A program made the position numbers and the translations under genes. The notes under the pieces were generated by a model. It worked only from the letters and a program-made list of their open reading frames with translations, searched no databases and was not told where the DNA came from. 64,000 bases of DNA from Bacteroidaceae bacterium (GTDB lineage: Bacteria > Bacteroidota > Bacteroidia > Bacteroidales > Bacteroidaceae), in assembly GCA_017940565.1 (NCBI GenBank), contig JAGAYH010000042.1, positions 62,001 through 126,000 on the forward strand. The letters are read 5' to 3'. Below are positions 15,974-24,471 of this stretch, one piece after another; the first letter of the stretch is position 1; every line of letters starts with the position of its first letter.

Positions 15974-17194
15974 TTACAAGTCAAAGAAGTTTCCCTCCTT
16001 GTCCACGCAGCCTATGGCCCTCACCCGGGCGTTGGGGTTGTGCAGCGTAAGGGGTTTGTCGGCCGTGTAGCCCTGCATGCGGCACGCGGTGAGCGTGATG
16101 GTGCCGGGCTCGTCGCCGATGGTCAGCAGAAAGTCCTGCGAGGCGCCGTAGTCCGTCAGCACGGGGTTGCCGCCCGAGAAGGCCTCCACGTTCGTCAGCG
16201 ACGTGTGGCCGCAGCCTTTTATCACGATGGGGTGCACGTCCTCGGCCCGTTCGCCCGTGTTGGCAATGATGGAGCCCTGGCTTATCTGCCAGTTGCGGTT
16301 TTTCTGGTTGCTGCCGTCCTTGTAGATGCCTATCTGCACGCAGTCGAAGTTGAAGTTCGTCAGCTGCCCGTACGTCTCGCGGCCCAGGCACACGCCCCCG
16401 TAGTTGCCGAAGGTGAAGAGGTCCATCATCTGGGCGTTGTCGGTGTAGTCTATCCAGTAGGTATATTTCTTTTGGCTCACCACGCGGTCTATCACCTCCG
16501 GTTTGAAGTGGCGCCCGAAGGCCCGCATGTTGGCCGGGTTCACGTGGCAGTGGAGCAGGCGCGGTATGTCCGTGCAGTGGTTTATGGCGATGAACTGGCC
16601 GCTCAGCGGGTAGCCGTAGCAGTGTTCGATGAGTATCTGCTCACAGCGGTTGGGCGGTGTGGCGCGGAAGTCCATGGCAAAGTATTCGCCGTAGAAGGTC
16701 AGGTCGCGCAGCGTCACGCCCTCCACGTTCTCCCCCTCCGCCAGCGTGATGGTGGGCGGGTAGGCCACGATACCGTCCGCCCGGTCCCACGACTGTTCGG
16801 GGTAGTAGAACTGTATGCCCGAGAGGCGTGTGCCCGATTCCACCCGGATGAACGCTTCGCTCCGGTCGCGGATGACGAAGAGCGACCCCGTCGGTCCCGT
16901 GGCGTCGGCCGTGCTCGTGCCGCGGCCCGTGGGACCGTGCACACCGATGAGCGACACATTCTTGCGCAGCACCAGGCCCCCGTCCATGGGGTAGCCGCCC
17001 TCGACGGGCTCCACGTAGAGCGCGCCGCCCGAGGCCGACAGCCGGTCGATGGCGCGTTGCAGCTTTTGCCTGTTCTGCGCCGCCGTGTTCTTCGGCGACA
17101 CGCCGAACCGGCCTATCGGGATGCCCGTCTGTGCTGCCGACGCCAATGTCGCCAGCACGAAAACGATGAGACAGATGATAACCGGCCGTTTCAT
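15974..17194 (-). CDS. Secreted right-handed beta-helix protein (pectate-lyase-like)
   Basis: A 406-residue exported protein with a signal peptide (cleavage near ASA-AQ, about residue 20). PIGRFGVSPKN then repeated strand-turn units with many Asn, Gly and Ile residues (for example GVTLRDLTFYGEYF, TNFNFDCVQIGIYKDG) indicate a right-handed parallel beta-helix like pectate lyases, GH28 or related carbohydrate-active enzymes. A catalytic set could not be assigned, so it may be a lyase, a hydrolase or a binding protein. Its ATG overlaps the mazG stop by 4 bp, which indicates translational coupling with mazG, an odd pairing of a housekeeping enzyme with a secreted one. Confidence 0.75.
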   Translation of the reverse strand: MKRPVIICLIVFVLATLASAAQTGIPIGRFGVSPKNTAAQNRQKLQRAIDRLSASGGALYVEPVEGGYPMDGGLVLRKNVSLIGVHGPTGRGTSTADATGPTGSLFVIRDRSEAFIRVESGTRLSGIQFYYPEQSWDRADGIVAYPPTITLAEGENVEGVTLRDLTFYGEYFAMDFRATPPNRCEQILIEHCYGYPLSGQFIAINHCTDIPRLLHCHVNPANMRAFGRHFKPEVIDRVVSQKKYTYWIDYTDNAQMMDLFTFGNYGGVCLGRETYGQLTNFNFDCVQIGIYKDGSNQKNRNWQISQGSIIANTGERAEDVHPIVIKGCGHTSLTNVEAFSGGNPVLTDYGASQDFLLTIGDEPGTITLTACRMQGYTADKPLTLHNPNARVRAIGCVDKEGNFFDL

Positions 17195-17979
17195 TCCTTC
17201 TCCCTCCGTTTGGCTTCTTCCCAGATGGCGTCCATCTCGGCCAGCGTCATGTCCTTCAGGTCGCGGCCCTGGGCCAGGGTTTTCGATTCCAGGTAATTGA
17301 AGCGGCGTATAAACTTGCGGTTCGTGCGCTCCAGGGCGTTGTCGGGGTTGATGTGGTAGAGCCGTGCCGCGTTGATCAGGCTGAAGAGCACGTCGCCCAG
17401 CTCCGCCTCCGCCTTGTCGGCGTCCATGCGGTCCACCTCGGCCTCAAACTCCGATATTTCCTCCTTCACCTTGCCCCACACCTGCTCGCGCTGTTCCCAG
17501 TCGAAGCCCACGTGGCGTGCCTTGTCCTGGATGCGGTAGGCCTTGATCAGGGCGGGCAGGGCGCTTGGCACGCCGCCCAGCACCGTCTTGTTGCCGTCCT
17601 TCTCCTTCCGCTTGATTTGTTCCCAGGTGTCCTCCACCTGGCCCGCCGTCTCCGCCTTGGCCTCGCCGTAGATGTGCGGGTGGCGGAAGATGAGTTTCTC
17701 CGACAGCCGGTTGCACACGTCGGCAATGTCGAACCGGCCCTTCTCGCTGCCGAAGAGGGCGTAGAAGCACACGTGCATCAGCACATCGCCCAGCTCCTTG
17801 CAGATGTTCCCGTCGTCGCCCGCGGCCAACGCATCGCAGAGCTCATACACCTCCTCGATGGTGTTCGTCCGCAGGCTCTCGTTGGTCTGCTTGCTGTCCC
17901 ACGGGCACTTCTCCCGCAGCTCTTCCAATATGTCCAGCAGGCGGCCGAACGCCTGTAGCTGTTCCTCGCGTGTATGCAT
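17191..17979 (-). CDS. mazG: Nucleoside triphosphate pyrophosphohydrolase MazG
   Basis: A 262-residue MazG with two all-alpha MazG repeats. It hydrolyses NTPs and dNTPs to NMP and pyrophosphate, cleansing the pool and affecting (p)ppGpp-linked survival in some bacteria. Seen are CPWDSKQTNESLRTNTIEE with the EExxE-type metal site (about 27-48), ELGDVLMHVCFY (about 60-72), and a second site near EEISEFEAE and AELGDVLFSLIN in the C-terminal half. The open frame extends upstream to 18111, but that part is read through a 21-bp repeat array (giving TKTDLG-like peptides) and contains the -7 element, so the conserved MHTREEQ start at 17979 is chosen (ATGs at 17985 and 17991 are alternatives). Confidence 0.93.
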   Translation of the reverse strand: MHTREEQLQAFGRLLDILEELREKCPWDSKQTNESLRTNTIEEVYELCDALAAGDDGNICKELGDVLMHVCFYALFGSEKGRFDIADVCNRLSEKLIFRHPHIYGEAKAETAGQVEDTWEQIKRKEKDGNKTVLGGVPSALPALIKAYRIQDKARHVGFDWEQREQVWGKVKEEISEFEAEVDRMDADKAEAELGDVLFSLINAARLYHINPDNALERTNRKFIRRFNYLESKTLAQGRDLKDMTLAEMDAIWEEAKRREKE

Positions 17980-18011
17980 TGCCATGGTCATTCTCGTTTT
18001 CGTTACACCTG

Positions 18012-18019
18012 CAAATTTA
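18012..18019 (-). promoter_or_regulatory. -7 element of mazG, touching a 21-bp array
   Basis: Minus-strand TAAATTTG; its upstream end overlaps the first unit of the family A array (18016-18036). Confidence 0.65.
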
Positions 18020-18078
18020 CGCTTTTTCTCCGTTTTCCTCACGCCTAAATCCGATTTAGTGCGTCCTAAATCCGTTTT
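18016..18078 (-). repeat. 21-bp tandem array, family A, three units
   Basis: On the minus strand three units (18078-18058, 18057-18037, 18036-18016) begin AAAACGGATTTAG, AAATCGGATTTAG and AAAACGGAGAAAA. The middle holds the odd dyad CTAAATCCGATTTAG. Followed at 18087 by one family B-like unit (GAGACGCCGTTTTTG) and then by families D and C. Confidence 0.85.
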
Positions 18079-18111
18079 CGTTTTTCCGAGACGCCGTTTT
18101 TGCCGCCACAT

Positions 18112-18216
18112 GCGCCGCCCGAAATCTTCTCCGCGCCGCGTAATATCTCCGTCGCGCCGCCCGAAATCTCCGCCGCACCGCCCGAAATCTCCGCCGCGCC
18201 GCCTAAAATTAGAATA
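18112..18216 (+). repeat. 21-bp tandem array, family D, five units
   Basis: Units at 18112, 18133, 18154, 18175 and 18196, each starting GCGCCGCC or a near variant (GCACCGCC, GCGCCGCG), then CGAAATCT or TAAAAT. The last unit merges into family C. Confidence 0.85.
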
Positions 18217-18295
18217 AAGCTTTTATTCGTACAAATAAAATCTATATTTACACAAATAAAGCCTTTATTTTTGCAAATAAAACTTTTATTTGTAT
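18212..18295 (+). repeat. 21-bp tandem array, family C, four units
   Basis: Units at 18212, 18233, 18254 and 18275, each a near-palindrome of the type AAATAAAGCTTTTATTT plus 4 bases. The fourth unit runs into the -7 element of the HU-like gene. The same four-unit array in the same order recurs at 35319-35402. Confidence 0.9.
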
Positions 18296-18300
18296 TTTTG
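18293..18300 (+). promoter_or_regulatory. -7 element of the HU-like gene
   Basis: TATTTTTG directly at the end of the family C array, 70 bp before the ATG at 18371. Confidence 0.55.
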
Positions 18301-18370
18301 CAGGCGTTAGGGCGATATGAGAGGCCGCCCCGAAGATATTAAACAGTAACATATTGATAATAAAGAAACA

Positions 18371-18994
18371 ATGAGTGAATTCAGATTGAGAGAAATGCCC
18401 GACATGCAGGGCACGGGAGAGAAAAAGGTGTATCCGAAGCTCAAGAACATGGGCCGTCTGACGTATGAAGAAGTGGTGGACTGGATGGTGCAGAACTGTC
18501 ATGTGCCGGCAAGCAACGTGCGCGGTGTGGTGAGCGCCCTGTCGCAGACCATAGCGCAGCTGACGGCGCGCGGCCACTCGGTGAAGATTGACGGGCTGGG
18601 CACTTTCAGCGCGCGGTTGGGCTACGCTCCCGACGTGGAGCCCGAGGAGATGAACGCGCCCCACAAGCTCAATGGCGAACAGTTCTGCGTGTCGGGCATG
18701 AACTTCCGTCCCGACAAGATGCTGCTCAGCGAGGCCACCAGCCGCGCCCACCTGAAGCGCAGCCGCCGCACGGTGAAACTCAATGAGGTGCGCACCACAC
18801 CGGAAGAGCGCCTGGCCCAACTGACGCGCTTTCTGGAAAGCCATGAGTTTGCCCGCGTGAGCGACTACTGGAAGTTGTCCGGCCTGAGCCGTTCGGGCGC
18901 CACGAAGGAACTGCAGCGCTTTGCCGCCGAGGCCGACGCCACGGGCATCACCACCAGCGGCCGCGGCTCGCATAAGGTGTATGTGAAGAAATAA
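18371..18994 (+). CDS. HU-family DNA-binding protein with C-terminal winged-helix-like extension
   Basis: A 207-residue nucleoid-type protein. The HU/IHF-like core spans about 15-120: a helical dimer part (TYEEVVDWMVQNC, VVSALSQTIAQLTARGHSV) and KIDGLGTFSARLGY, the strand with conserved Gly-Phe found in HU. The C-terminal 75 residues (from about 135) look like a winged helix (RVSDYWKLSGLSRSGATKEL), a layout common in Bacteroidota HU-like proteins. It should bend or bridge DNA. It is divergent from mazG across an intergenic region packed with 21-bp arrays, and is a candidate for the proteins that might recognise them, but that is speculation. It is followed by a short spacer and valS. Confidence 0.88.
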   Translation: MSEFRLREMPDMQGTGEKKVYPKLKNMGRLTYEEVVDWMVQNCHVPASNVRGVVSALSQTIAQLTARGHSVKIDGLGTFSARLGYAPDVEPEEMNAPHKLNGEQFCVSGMNFRPDKMLLSEATSRAHLKRSRRTVKLNEVRTTPEERLAQLTRFLESHEFARVSDYWKLSGLSRSGATKELQRFAAEADATGITTSGRGSHKVYVKK

Positions 18995-19041
18995 TGGTTT
19001 GATAACTGAAGTAGATTGGGCCATGTTTCGTGCCTTTTTTG

Positions 19042-19049
19042 TATTTTTG
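19042..19049 (+). promoter_or_regulatory. -7 element of valS
   Basis: TATTTTTG, 38 bp before the ATG at 19088. Confidence 0.65.
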
Positions 19050-19087
19050 CATTTCAATAAATACAAAAAAATAATTGTATAAGTAAG

Positions 19088-21760
19088 ATGGAACTTGCAA
19101 GTAAGTATAGCCCTCAGGAGGTTGAGGGCAAATGGTATAAGTATTGGGAAGACCATAAGTTGTTCAGTTCAAAGCCTGACGGACGCGAGCCGTTTACGGT
19201 GGTGATACCGCCGCCCAACGTGACGGGCATCCTGCACATGGGCCACATGCTGAACGAGACGATACAGGACATACTGGTGCGCCGCGCCCGTATGGAAGGC
19301 AAGAATGCATGCTGGGTGCCGGGCACCGACCATGCCTCGATAGCCACAGAAGCCAAGGTGGTGAACCGCCTGGCCGAGCAGGGCATCAAGAAGAGCGACC
19401 TGACGCGTGAGGAGTTTCTGAAGCATGCCTGGGACTGGACCCATGAGCACGGCGGCATCATCCTGAAGCAGTTGCGCCGTCTGGGCGCTTCGTGCGACTG
19501 GGAACGCACGGCCTTTACCATGGACGAGGTCAGGAGCGAGAGTGTCATCAAGGTGTTCTGCGACCTCTATGACAAAGGCCTCATCTACCGTGGTGTGCGC
19601 ATGGTGAACTGGGACCCGAAGGCCAAGACGGCTCTGTCGGACGAGGAGGTGATTTATAAGGAGGAGCACTCGAAACTCTATTACCTGAAGTACTACGTGG
19701 CTCCCGACGATGCCACTGTCTATTCCCAAGTGGCAAGTCCCGACACGTCATTGAAGGACTACGCCGTGGTGGCCACGACGCGTCCGGAGACCATCATGGG
19801 TGACACGGCCATGTGTATCAATCCCAATGACCCGAAAAACGCCTGGCTGAAGGGCAAGAAGGTTATCGTGCCGCTTGTGGGCAGAGTGATTCCCGTGATA
19901 GAGGACGACTACGTGGACGTGGAGTTCGGTACGGGTTGCCTGAAGGTGACGCCAGCCCACGATGTGAACGACTATATGCTGGGCGAGAAGCACCAGTTGA
20001 AGAGCATAGACATCTTCAACGACGACGGCACGCTCAGCGAGGCCGCCGGCCTGTATGTGGGCATGGACCGCTTCGATGTGCGCAAGCAGATAGAGAAAGA
20101 CCTTGAGGCTGCCGGCCTGATGGAGAAGGTGGAGGACTACACGAACAAGGTGGGTTGCTCCGAGCGCACGGGCGTGGCCATTGAGCCGAAACTGTCGATG
20201 CAGTGGTTCCTGAAGATGCGGCACTTTGCCGACCTGGCTCTCGCTCCCGTGATGAACGACGAGATACAGTTCTATCCCACGAAATACAAGAACACCTACA
20301 AGCATTGGCTGGAAAACATCAAGGACTGGTGCATCTCGCGCCAGCTGTGGTGGGGCCATCGCATACCGGCCTACTACCTGCCCGAGGGTGGTTTTGTCGT
20401 AGCCGAAACGCTGGAACAGGCCGTGGAGAAAGCCCGTCAGAAGACAGGCAACGCCGCCCTGGCCGCTGCCGACCTGCGGCAGGATGAAGATGCGCTCGAC
20501 ACGTGGTTCTCCTCGTGGCTCTGGCCCATCAGTCTGTTCGACGGTATCCGCAAGCCCGGCAACGCGGAATTCAATTACTACTATCCCACGGCCGACCTGG
20601 TTACCGGTCCCGACATTATCTTTTTCTGGGTGGCCCGCATGATTATGGCCGGCTATGAATATACCGGAAAGATGCCATTCAAGAACGTGTACTTCACCGG
20701 CATCGTCCGCGACAAGCTGGGCCGCAAGATGTCGAAGCAGTTGGGTAACTCGCCAGACCCCATCGACCTCATCGAACGCTACGGTGCCGACGGTGTGCGC
20801 ATGGGCATGCTGCTCTCCGCTCCGGCTGGCAACGACATACTCTTTGATGAAAGCCTGTGCGAGCAGGGCCGCAACTTCTGCAACAAGATATGGAACTGCT
20901 TCCGCCTCATCGAGGGTTGGCAGACCACCGATGGCCCACAGCCGCAAGTGTGCGCCCAAGCCACCGAGTGGTTCGGAGCCGAACTGCGCCGCAGTGCCGC
21001 CGAGATAGCCGACCTCTTCAAAAAATACCGTCTGAGCGAGGCCCTGATGGAGGTGTACCGTCTGCTGACCGACGAGTTCTCCGGCTGGTTGCTCGAAATG
21101 GTGAAGCCAGCCTACGGTGAACCCATCGACACAAAGACACTGCAGGAAGTGAAGGACTTCTTCAACGACCTGCTCCACTTGCTCCATCCCTTCATGCCGT
21201 TCATCTCCGAAGAATTGTGGCAACATATCAGCGAGCGCGGCGAGGGTGAAAGCCTTATGGTTGATGTTTCGGCCATTGACGCCCCCCGTCCGGCTGACAA
21301 AGACGTGCTCGATGCCGTGGCTCTGCTCAAGACCGCCGTCCAGGGCGTGCGCGCCATCCGCAATGCCAAGAACATCGCCAAAAAGGAAGAACTCTCTCTC
21401 CAGGTAGTGGGTGAGAACCCCATCGAGGCCCTGGGCGGTCTGCTGGCCAAGATGGCCGGCACCACGCCTGCCGAGCGTGTGGAGAAAAAGAGCGACGACG
21501 CATCGGCCTTCATCGTGGGAACCACCGAGTTCGCCGTGCCCTTGGGCCATCTCATTGACGTCAGTGCCGAGATAGAGAAGGCTGAGGCCGACCTGAAGCA
21601 CCTCGAAGGTTTCCTTGCCGGTGTATTGAAGAAACTCTCCAACGAGCGCTTCGTGGCCAATGCCCCCGAAGCCGTGGTCGCCCTGGAGCGCAAGAAACAG
21701 AGCGATGCCGAGCAGAAGATAGCCGTGCTCAAGGAGACGCTGGCCAAACTGAAGAAATAG
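19088..21760 (+). CDS. valS: Valyl-tRNA synthetase
   Basis: Class I aminoacyl-tRNA synthetase charging tRNA-Val, 890 residues, a usual length. Seen: the HIGH-type signature in [16 protein letters not shown] (about 37-52), the connective editing domain (about 190-360) with [12 protein letters not shown], the [17 protein letters not shown] block, the [12 protein letters not shown] signature (KMSKS type, about 546-557), an anticodon-binding helical domain, and a C-terminal coiled coil from about 820 ([15 protein letters not shown]). It acts in the cytoplasm in translation. It has its own promoter and a bidirectional terminator; no T-box is visible, as expected for this phylum. Confidence 0.98.
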   Translation: MELASKYSPQEVEGKWYKYWEDHKLFSSKPDGREPFTVVIPPPNVTGILHMGHMLNETIQDILVRRARMEGKNACWVPGTDHASIATEAKVVNRLAEQGIKKSDLTREEFLKHAWDWTHEHGGIILKQLRRLGASCDWERTAFTMDEVRSESVIKVFCDLYDKGLIYRGVRMVNWDPKAKTALSDEEVIYKEEHSKLYYLKYYVAPDDATVYSQVASPDTSLKDYAVVATTRPETIMGDTAMCINPNDPKNAWLKGKKVIVPLVGRVIPVIEDDYVDVEFGTGCLKVTPAHDVNDYMLGEKHQLKSIDIFNDDGTLSEAAGLYVGMDRFDVRKQIEKDLEAAGLMEKVEDYTNKVGCSERTGVAIEPKLSMQWFLKMRHFADLALAPVMNDEIQFYPTKYKNTYKHWLENIKDWCISRQLWWGHRIPAYYLPEGGFVVAETLEQAVEKARQKTGNAALAAADLRQDEDALDTWFSSWLWPISLFDGIRKPGNAEFNYYYPTADLVTGPDIIFFWVARMIMAGYEYTGKMPFKNVYFTGIVRDKLGRKMSKQLGNSPDPIDLIERYGADGVRMGMLLSAPAGNDILFDESLCEQGRNFCNKIWNCFRLIEGWQTTDGPQPQVCAQATEWFGAELRRSAAEIADLFKKYRLSEALMEVYRLLTDEFSGWLLEMVKPAYGEPIDTKTLQEVKDFFNDLLHLLHPFMPFISEELWQHISERGEGESLMVDVSAIDAPRPADKDVLDAVALLKTAVQGVRAIRNAKNIAKKEELSLQVVGENPIEALGGLLAKMAGTTPAERVEKKSDDASAFIVGTTEFAVPLGHLIDVSAEIEKAEADLKHLEGFLAGVLKKLSNERFVANAPEAVVALERKKQSDAEQKIAVLKETLAKLKK

Positions 21761-21785
21761 TTTCTGTGGTTCCAGACAAAAATCA

Positions 21786-21822
21786 AAAGCGCGCAGTTCC
21801 CGGTTCGGGGAATGCGCGCTTT
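21786..21822. terminator. Bidirectional terminator between valS and the sugar operon
   Basis: AAAGCGCGCA (21786-21795) pairs with TGCGCGCTTT (21813-21822), with an inner TTCCC/GGGAA after one bulged base. Confidence 0.85.
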
Positions 21823-21842
21823 CTTTTGGTCTTTATGTAATA

Positions 21843-22874
21843 TTATTCGTCGTCCTTCAGATTATTGATGATGTTGCGGATGCCCCGCACCGTGGCGCGG
21901 CACTGGCTGGCGATGTAGCGCGCCGTGGCCTTGAGAAATCGCCATGTGAGGCGCAGCCCGTGGCCCGTGGCGCGGACGAGGCGCACGGTGAGTTTGCCCA
22001 ACTGGACGAGTGCGCGGCCGATGGGGACGAGGAAGAAGCGCAACTTTTCCATGACGGTGAGACTGCCGAACATCCATGGCCACCCCGGGCGGTAGGCGCG
22101 CTGGCGCAGGCAGAGCTTGGTGTAGTAGAGGGCCATATCGACGTTGTTGTCAAGGAAAAACTGCTGGCGCAGGCACTTCATGGCGTCGCGCCGGTTGGGC
22201 AGCATGCGGCTGGTGCGCAGCCAGCCGAGGTATTGCTCGGTGTGGTCGTAGGCCTGCGCGCCTATGCCGGCGCTGACGATGCGCCGTCGGGCGATGTACA
22301 TGGGCTTGTCCTCCGTATAGAAATGTTGCAGAAAGGGCATGTGAGGGTAGAGACTGATGATGTTCTTGTAGCCTGCGATGAGGTGGGGCAGGAAGGCCTC
22401 GCGGCGGAAGATATTGCAAGGCAGGAAGGAGGAAAAGAGGAAATAGGGGTAACCCTGGCGGACCAGTTGACGCGGGGTGGCGGTGGTGCCGCCCTTGTCC
22501 CACGCCACGCCAGTGTGGGCACCCACGTGGATGAGGTCAACGCTGCCCTGGGCCAGCACTTGCTGCACGTCGCTGACGTCGGTGAAGTCGTAGGAGTCGT
22601 CATCGGCGAGAATCCACAGGTACGGGGCGGTGGCCAACTCCACGGCACGCAGTATGTTGGCGTCGCCGCCGATGTTGACCACGTTGCTGACCAGCCGCAG
22701 GTTGGTGAAGAGTGACTGCTTCTGCCAGACCACCTGCTGGGTGTGGTCGGTGGAGGCATTGTTGAGCACCGTGATGCGGCAGGTGCTGAAGGGACTGGCG
22801 GCGAGGCGGTCGAGCGTGGTGCCGAGCAGCTCGGCGCGGTTGTAGGTGATGACGATGATTTCGAGGTTGTCCAT
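21843..22874 (-). CDS. Family 2 glycosyltransferase
   Basis: A 343-residue GT-A fold glycosyltransferase. The N-terminal domain shows IIVITYNRAELLGTTLDRL (residues ~5-23), a nucleotide-sugar binding start, VLNNASTDHT (about 36-45), and WILADDDSYDF (about 88-98), the DxD metal site. The C-terminal ~90 residues are Arg-rich and amphipathic, which suggests attachment to the inner face of the cytoplasmic membrane. It is the last gene of the operon that makes a CDP-sugar and a flippase, 24 bp after the flippase gene, so it most likely adds a sugar to the lipid-linked glycan. Donor and linkage are unknown. Confidence 0.9.
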   Translation of the reverse strand: MDNLEIIVITYNRAELLGTTLDRLAASPFSTCRITVLNNASTDHTQQVVWQKQSLFTNLRLVSNVVNIGGDANILRAVELATAPYLWILADDDSYDFTDVSDVQQVLAQGSVDLIHVGAHTGVAWDKGGTTATPRQLVRQGYPYFLFSSFLPCNIFRREAFLPHLIAGYKNIISLYPHMPFLQHFYTEDKPMYIARRRIVSAGIGAQAYDHTEQYLGWLRTSRMLPNRRDAMKCLRQQFFLDNNVDMALYYTKLCLRQRAYRPGWPWMFGSLTVMEKLRFFLVPIGRALVQLGKLTVRLVRATGHGLRLTWRFLKATARYIASQCRATVRGIRNIINNLKDDE

Positions 22875-22898
22875 GTCGCGGGTTTCTAAAGTTGTTTT

Positions 22899-24275
22899 TT
22901 ACAGGTCAGCCGTGGCCCCGTGCCACTGGCGTTTCTTGGTGCGGAAGATGTGGTATCCCCAGGGCAGGGCCAGGCCGACGGAGAGGATGAAGTAGCTCAC
23001 GGTGATGCCCATGAGGCCGTAGAGGCGGCCGAAGACGAGGGTGGTGAGCATGGTGCTGAGGCCCATGACGACGGATTGGGCCATGAAGGGCTCCTGTTTG
23101 TGACAGCGCAGGTAGATGGCCCAGCCGGAGACGTACTGGTTAGTGTATTCGGGTATCATCATCAGCACCAGAGGCAGCAGGGGCAGGAAGCGTTCGGCCA
23201 CGTTGACGCCGCGCAGGGTGATGCCGAGTCCGCTGAAGCCTGCCATGATGAGGAAGAAGGCGAGCAGCAGCAGGGCGTTGACAGCCGTGGCCTGTCGCAG
23301 GGTGCGGCCGAAGAGGGTGTCGAGCTCCGTGTAGCGCCGTTGCTCGATGAGACCGGAATAGGTGGGCACCTTCGTGTTGGTCCAGCTCAGGGTGAGGGCT
23401 TGGATGGCGGTGAGCACGTCGATGGTGATGCCCATCTGTCCGGCCACGCCCGGAGCTTCGGTGGCCATGAGCACGGGTTTGAAGAAGTGGAAGATGAAGT
23501 AGCCGCTAATCCAGCTGACGGCTATTTTCCACTGGAAGGGGAAGACTTCCTTGAAGTATGCGATGCGCTCCGTCACCCTTTCGCGGGCCACGCCGGCCAT
23601 GATCTTGCCCAGAGGGGTGAACAGCAGGAAGCCCAGCGAGGTGAGCACATAGGTGATGTTGCCGATGCTCAGGGCGTAGAGCTTGGCGCCGAGCAGGAAA
23701 CTGACGATGACGCTCAGGGTGTAGATGAGGTATTTCCAGAAGAAGTAGCGGGCCACCTCCTTCACCTTGCCCAAGCCTTGCAGGAAACTGAAGAGCGGGG
23801 TGAGCATCAGATGGAGCGTGGTGGTGAGGCAGAGGATGAGCCAGGGCGTTTGCCATTCCACGCCGTGGTATTTTGAGGCGAAGTGGGCGAAGAAAGCGCC
23901 GCCGCCCAAGGTCAGGGTGAGCAGCAGCAGCAAGGCGAAGACGATGTACCATTTGGTGCTGAAGGACAGCAGTGAGCCCAAACGCGAGCGGTAGCGTTCG
24001 TCGCCCGTCAGACGGTGGCCCTGCCAGCCGAGGTGGGCCATTTCGTGGGCGGCGAACTGGGTGATGACGGTGTTCATGCCCAATTCGAAGAACACCTGCA
24101 GGGCCATGACACTCTTGAAGGTGTAGTAGTAGTCCTGCTCCTCCTTGGTGAGGCACCAGAGGATGAACATCGACGTGACGAAGCCGCCCACGGCGCCCAC
24201 GGCTTGGGCGCCGGTGGTGTAGGCGATGGACTTGTCGATGCCGACGAGGCGGATGAGGCGTTGCAGGAGATTCAT
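22899..24275 (-). CDS. Wzx-like polysaccharide flippase
   Basis: A 458-residue integral membrane protein with 12-14 hydrophobic segments of the MATE/MOP superfamily oligosaccharide flippase type. It opens with an amphipathic MNLLQRLIRLVGIDKSIAYTT segment followed by TGAQAVGAVGGF, the characteristic first TM. It should flip undecaprenyl-linked oligosaccharide from the cytoplasmic to the periplasmic face. It is separated from the transketolase genes by 196 bp that carry a family A 21-bp array, so it could have its own transcript or be part of the same one. It is 24 bp upstream of the GT2 gene. Confidence 0.88.
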   Translation of the reverse strand: MNLLQRLIRLVGIDKSIAYTTGAQAVGAVGGFVTSMFILWCLTKEEQDYYYTFKSVMALQVFFELGMNTVITQFAAHEMAHLGWQGHRLTGDERYRSRLGSLLSFSTKWYIVFALLLLLTLTLGGGAFFAHFASKYHGVEWQTPWLILCLTTTLHLMLTPLFSFLQGLGKVKEVARYFFWKYLIYTLSVIVSFLLGAKLYALSIGNITYVLTSLGFLLFTPLGKIMAGVARERVTERIAYFKEVFPFQWKIAVSWISGYFIFHFFKPVLMATEAPGVAGQMGITIDVLTAIQALTLSWTNTKVPTYSGLIEQRRYTELDTLFGRTLRQATAVNALLLLAFFLIMAGFSGLGITLRGVNVAERFLPLLPLVLMMIPEYTNQYVSGWAIYLRCHKQEPFMAQSVVMGLSTMLTTLVFGRLYGLMGITVSYFILSVGLALPWGYHIFRTKKRQWHGATADL

Positions 24276-24306
24276 CGGTTCTGGTTTTGCGGGCGTATGG
24301 ACAACG

Positions 24307-24369
24307 AAAACGGATTTGGTGCGAACGAAAACGCATTTAGTGAAAACGAGAGCGGACTTAGAAGCACCG
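24307..24369 (+). repeat. 21-bp tandem array, family A, three units
   Basis: Units 24307-24327 (AAAACGGATTTGG start), 24328-24348 (AAAACGCATTTAG) and 24349-24369 (AGAGCGGACTTAG). It lies in the 196-bp gap inside the sugar operon, between the transketolase C-half and the flippase. Confidence 0.85.
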
Positions 24370-24471
24370 GGCCGGCCGTCGGTCTTGCCCGTTCGGCTGT
24401 CTGTCGTTTCCCGTTGGCGTCAGGCCGTCTTGCCGTTTGGCTGCTGTTCTTTTTCGTCGGGCTATTCAGGT

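Noticed and set aside
15659..17296. 545-codon plus-strand frame across the beta-helix gene
   Set aside because: Arg/Pro/Val/His-rich shadow with no motif; the minus-strand protein has a signal peptide and a coupled start.
18016..18295. CRISPR array
   Set aside because: Units are contiguous at 21 bp with no unique spacers of 25-40 bp, and there are no cas genes.
19748..21601. 617-codon open frame antisense to valS
   Set aside because: Shadow of valS in a GC-rich genome; no domain and no promoter or terminator of its own.
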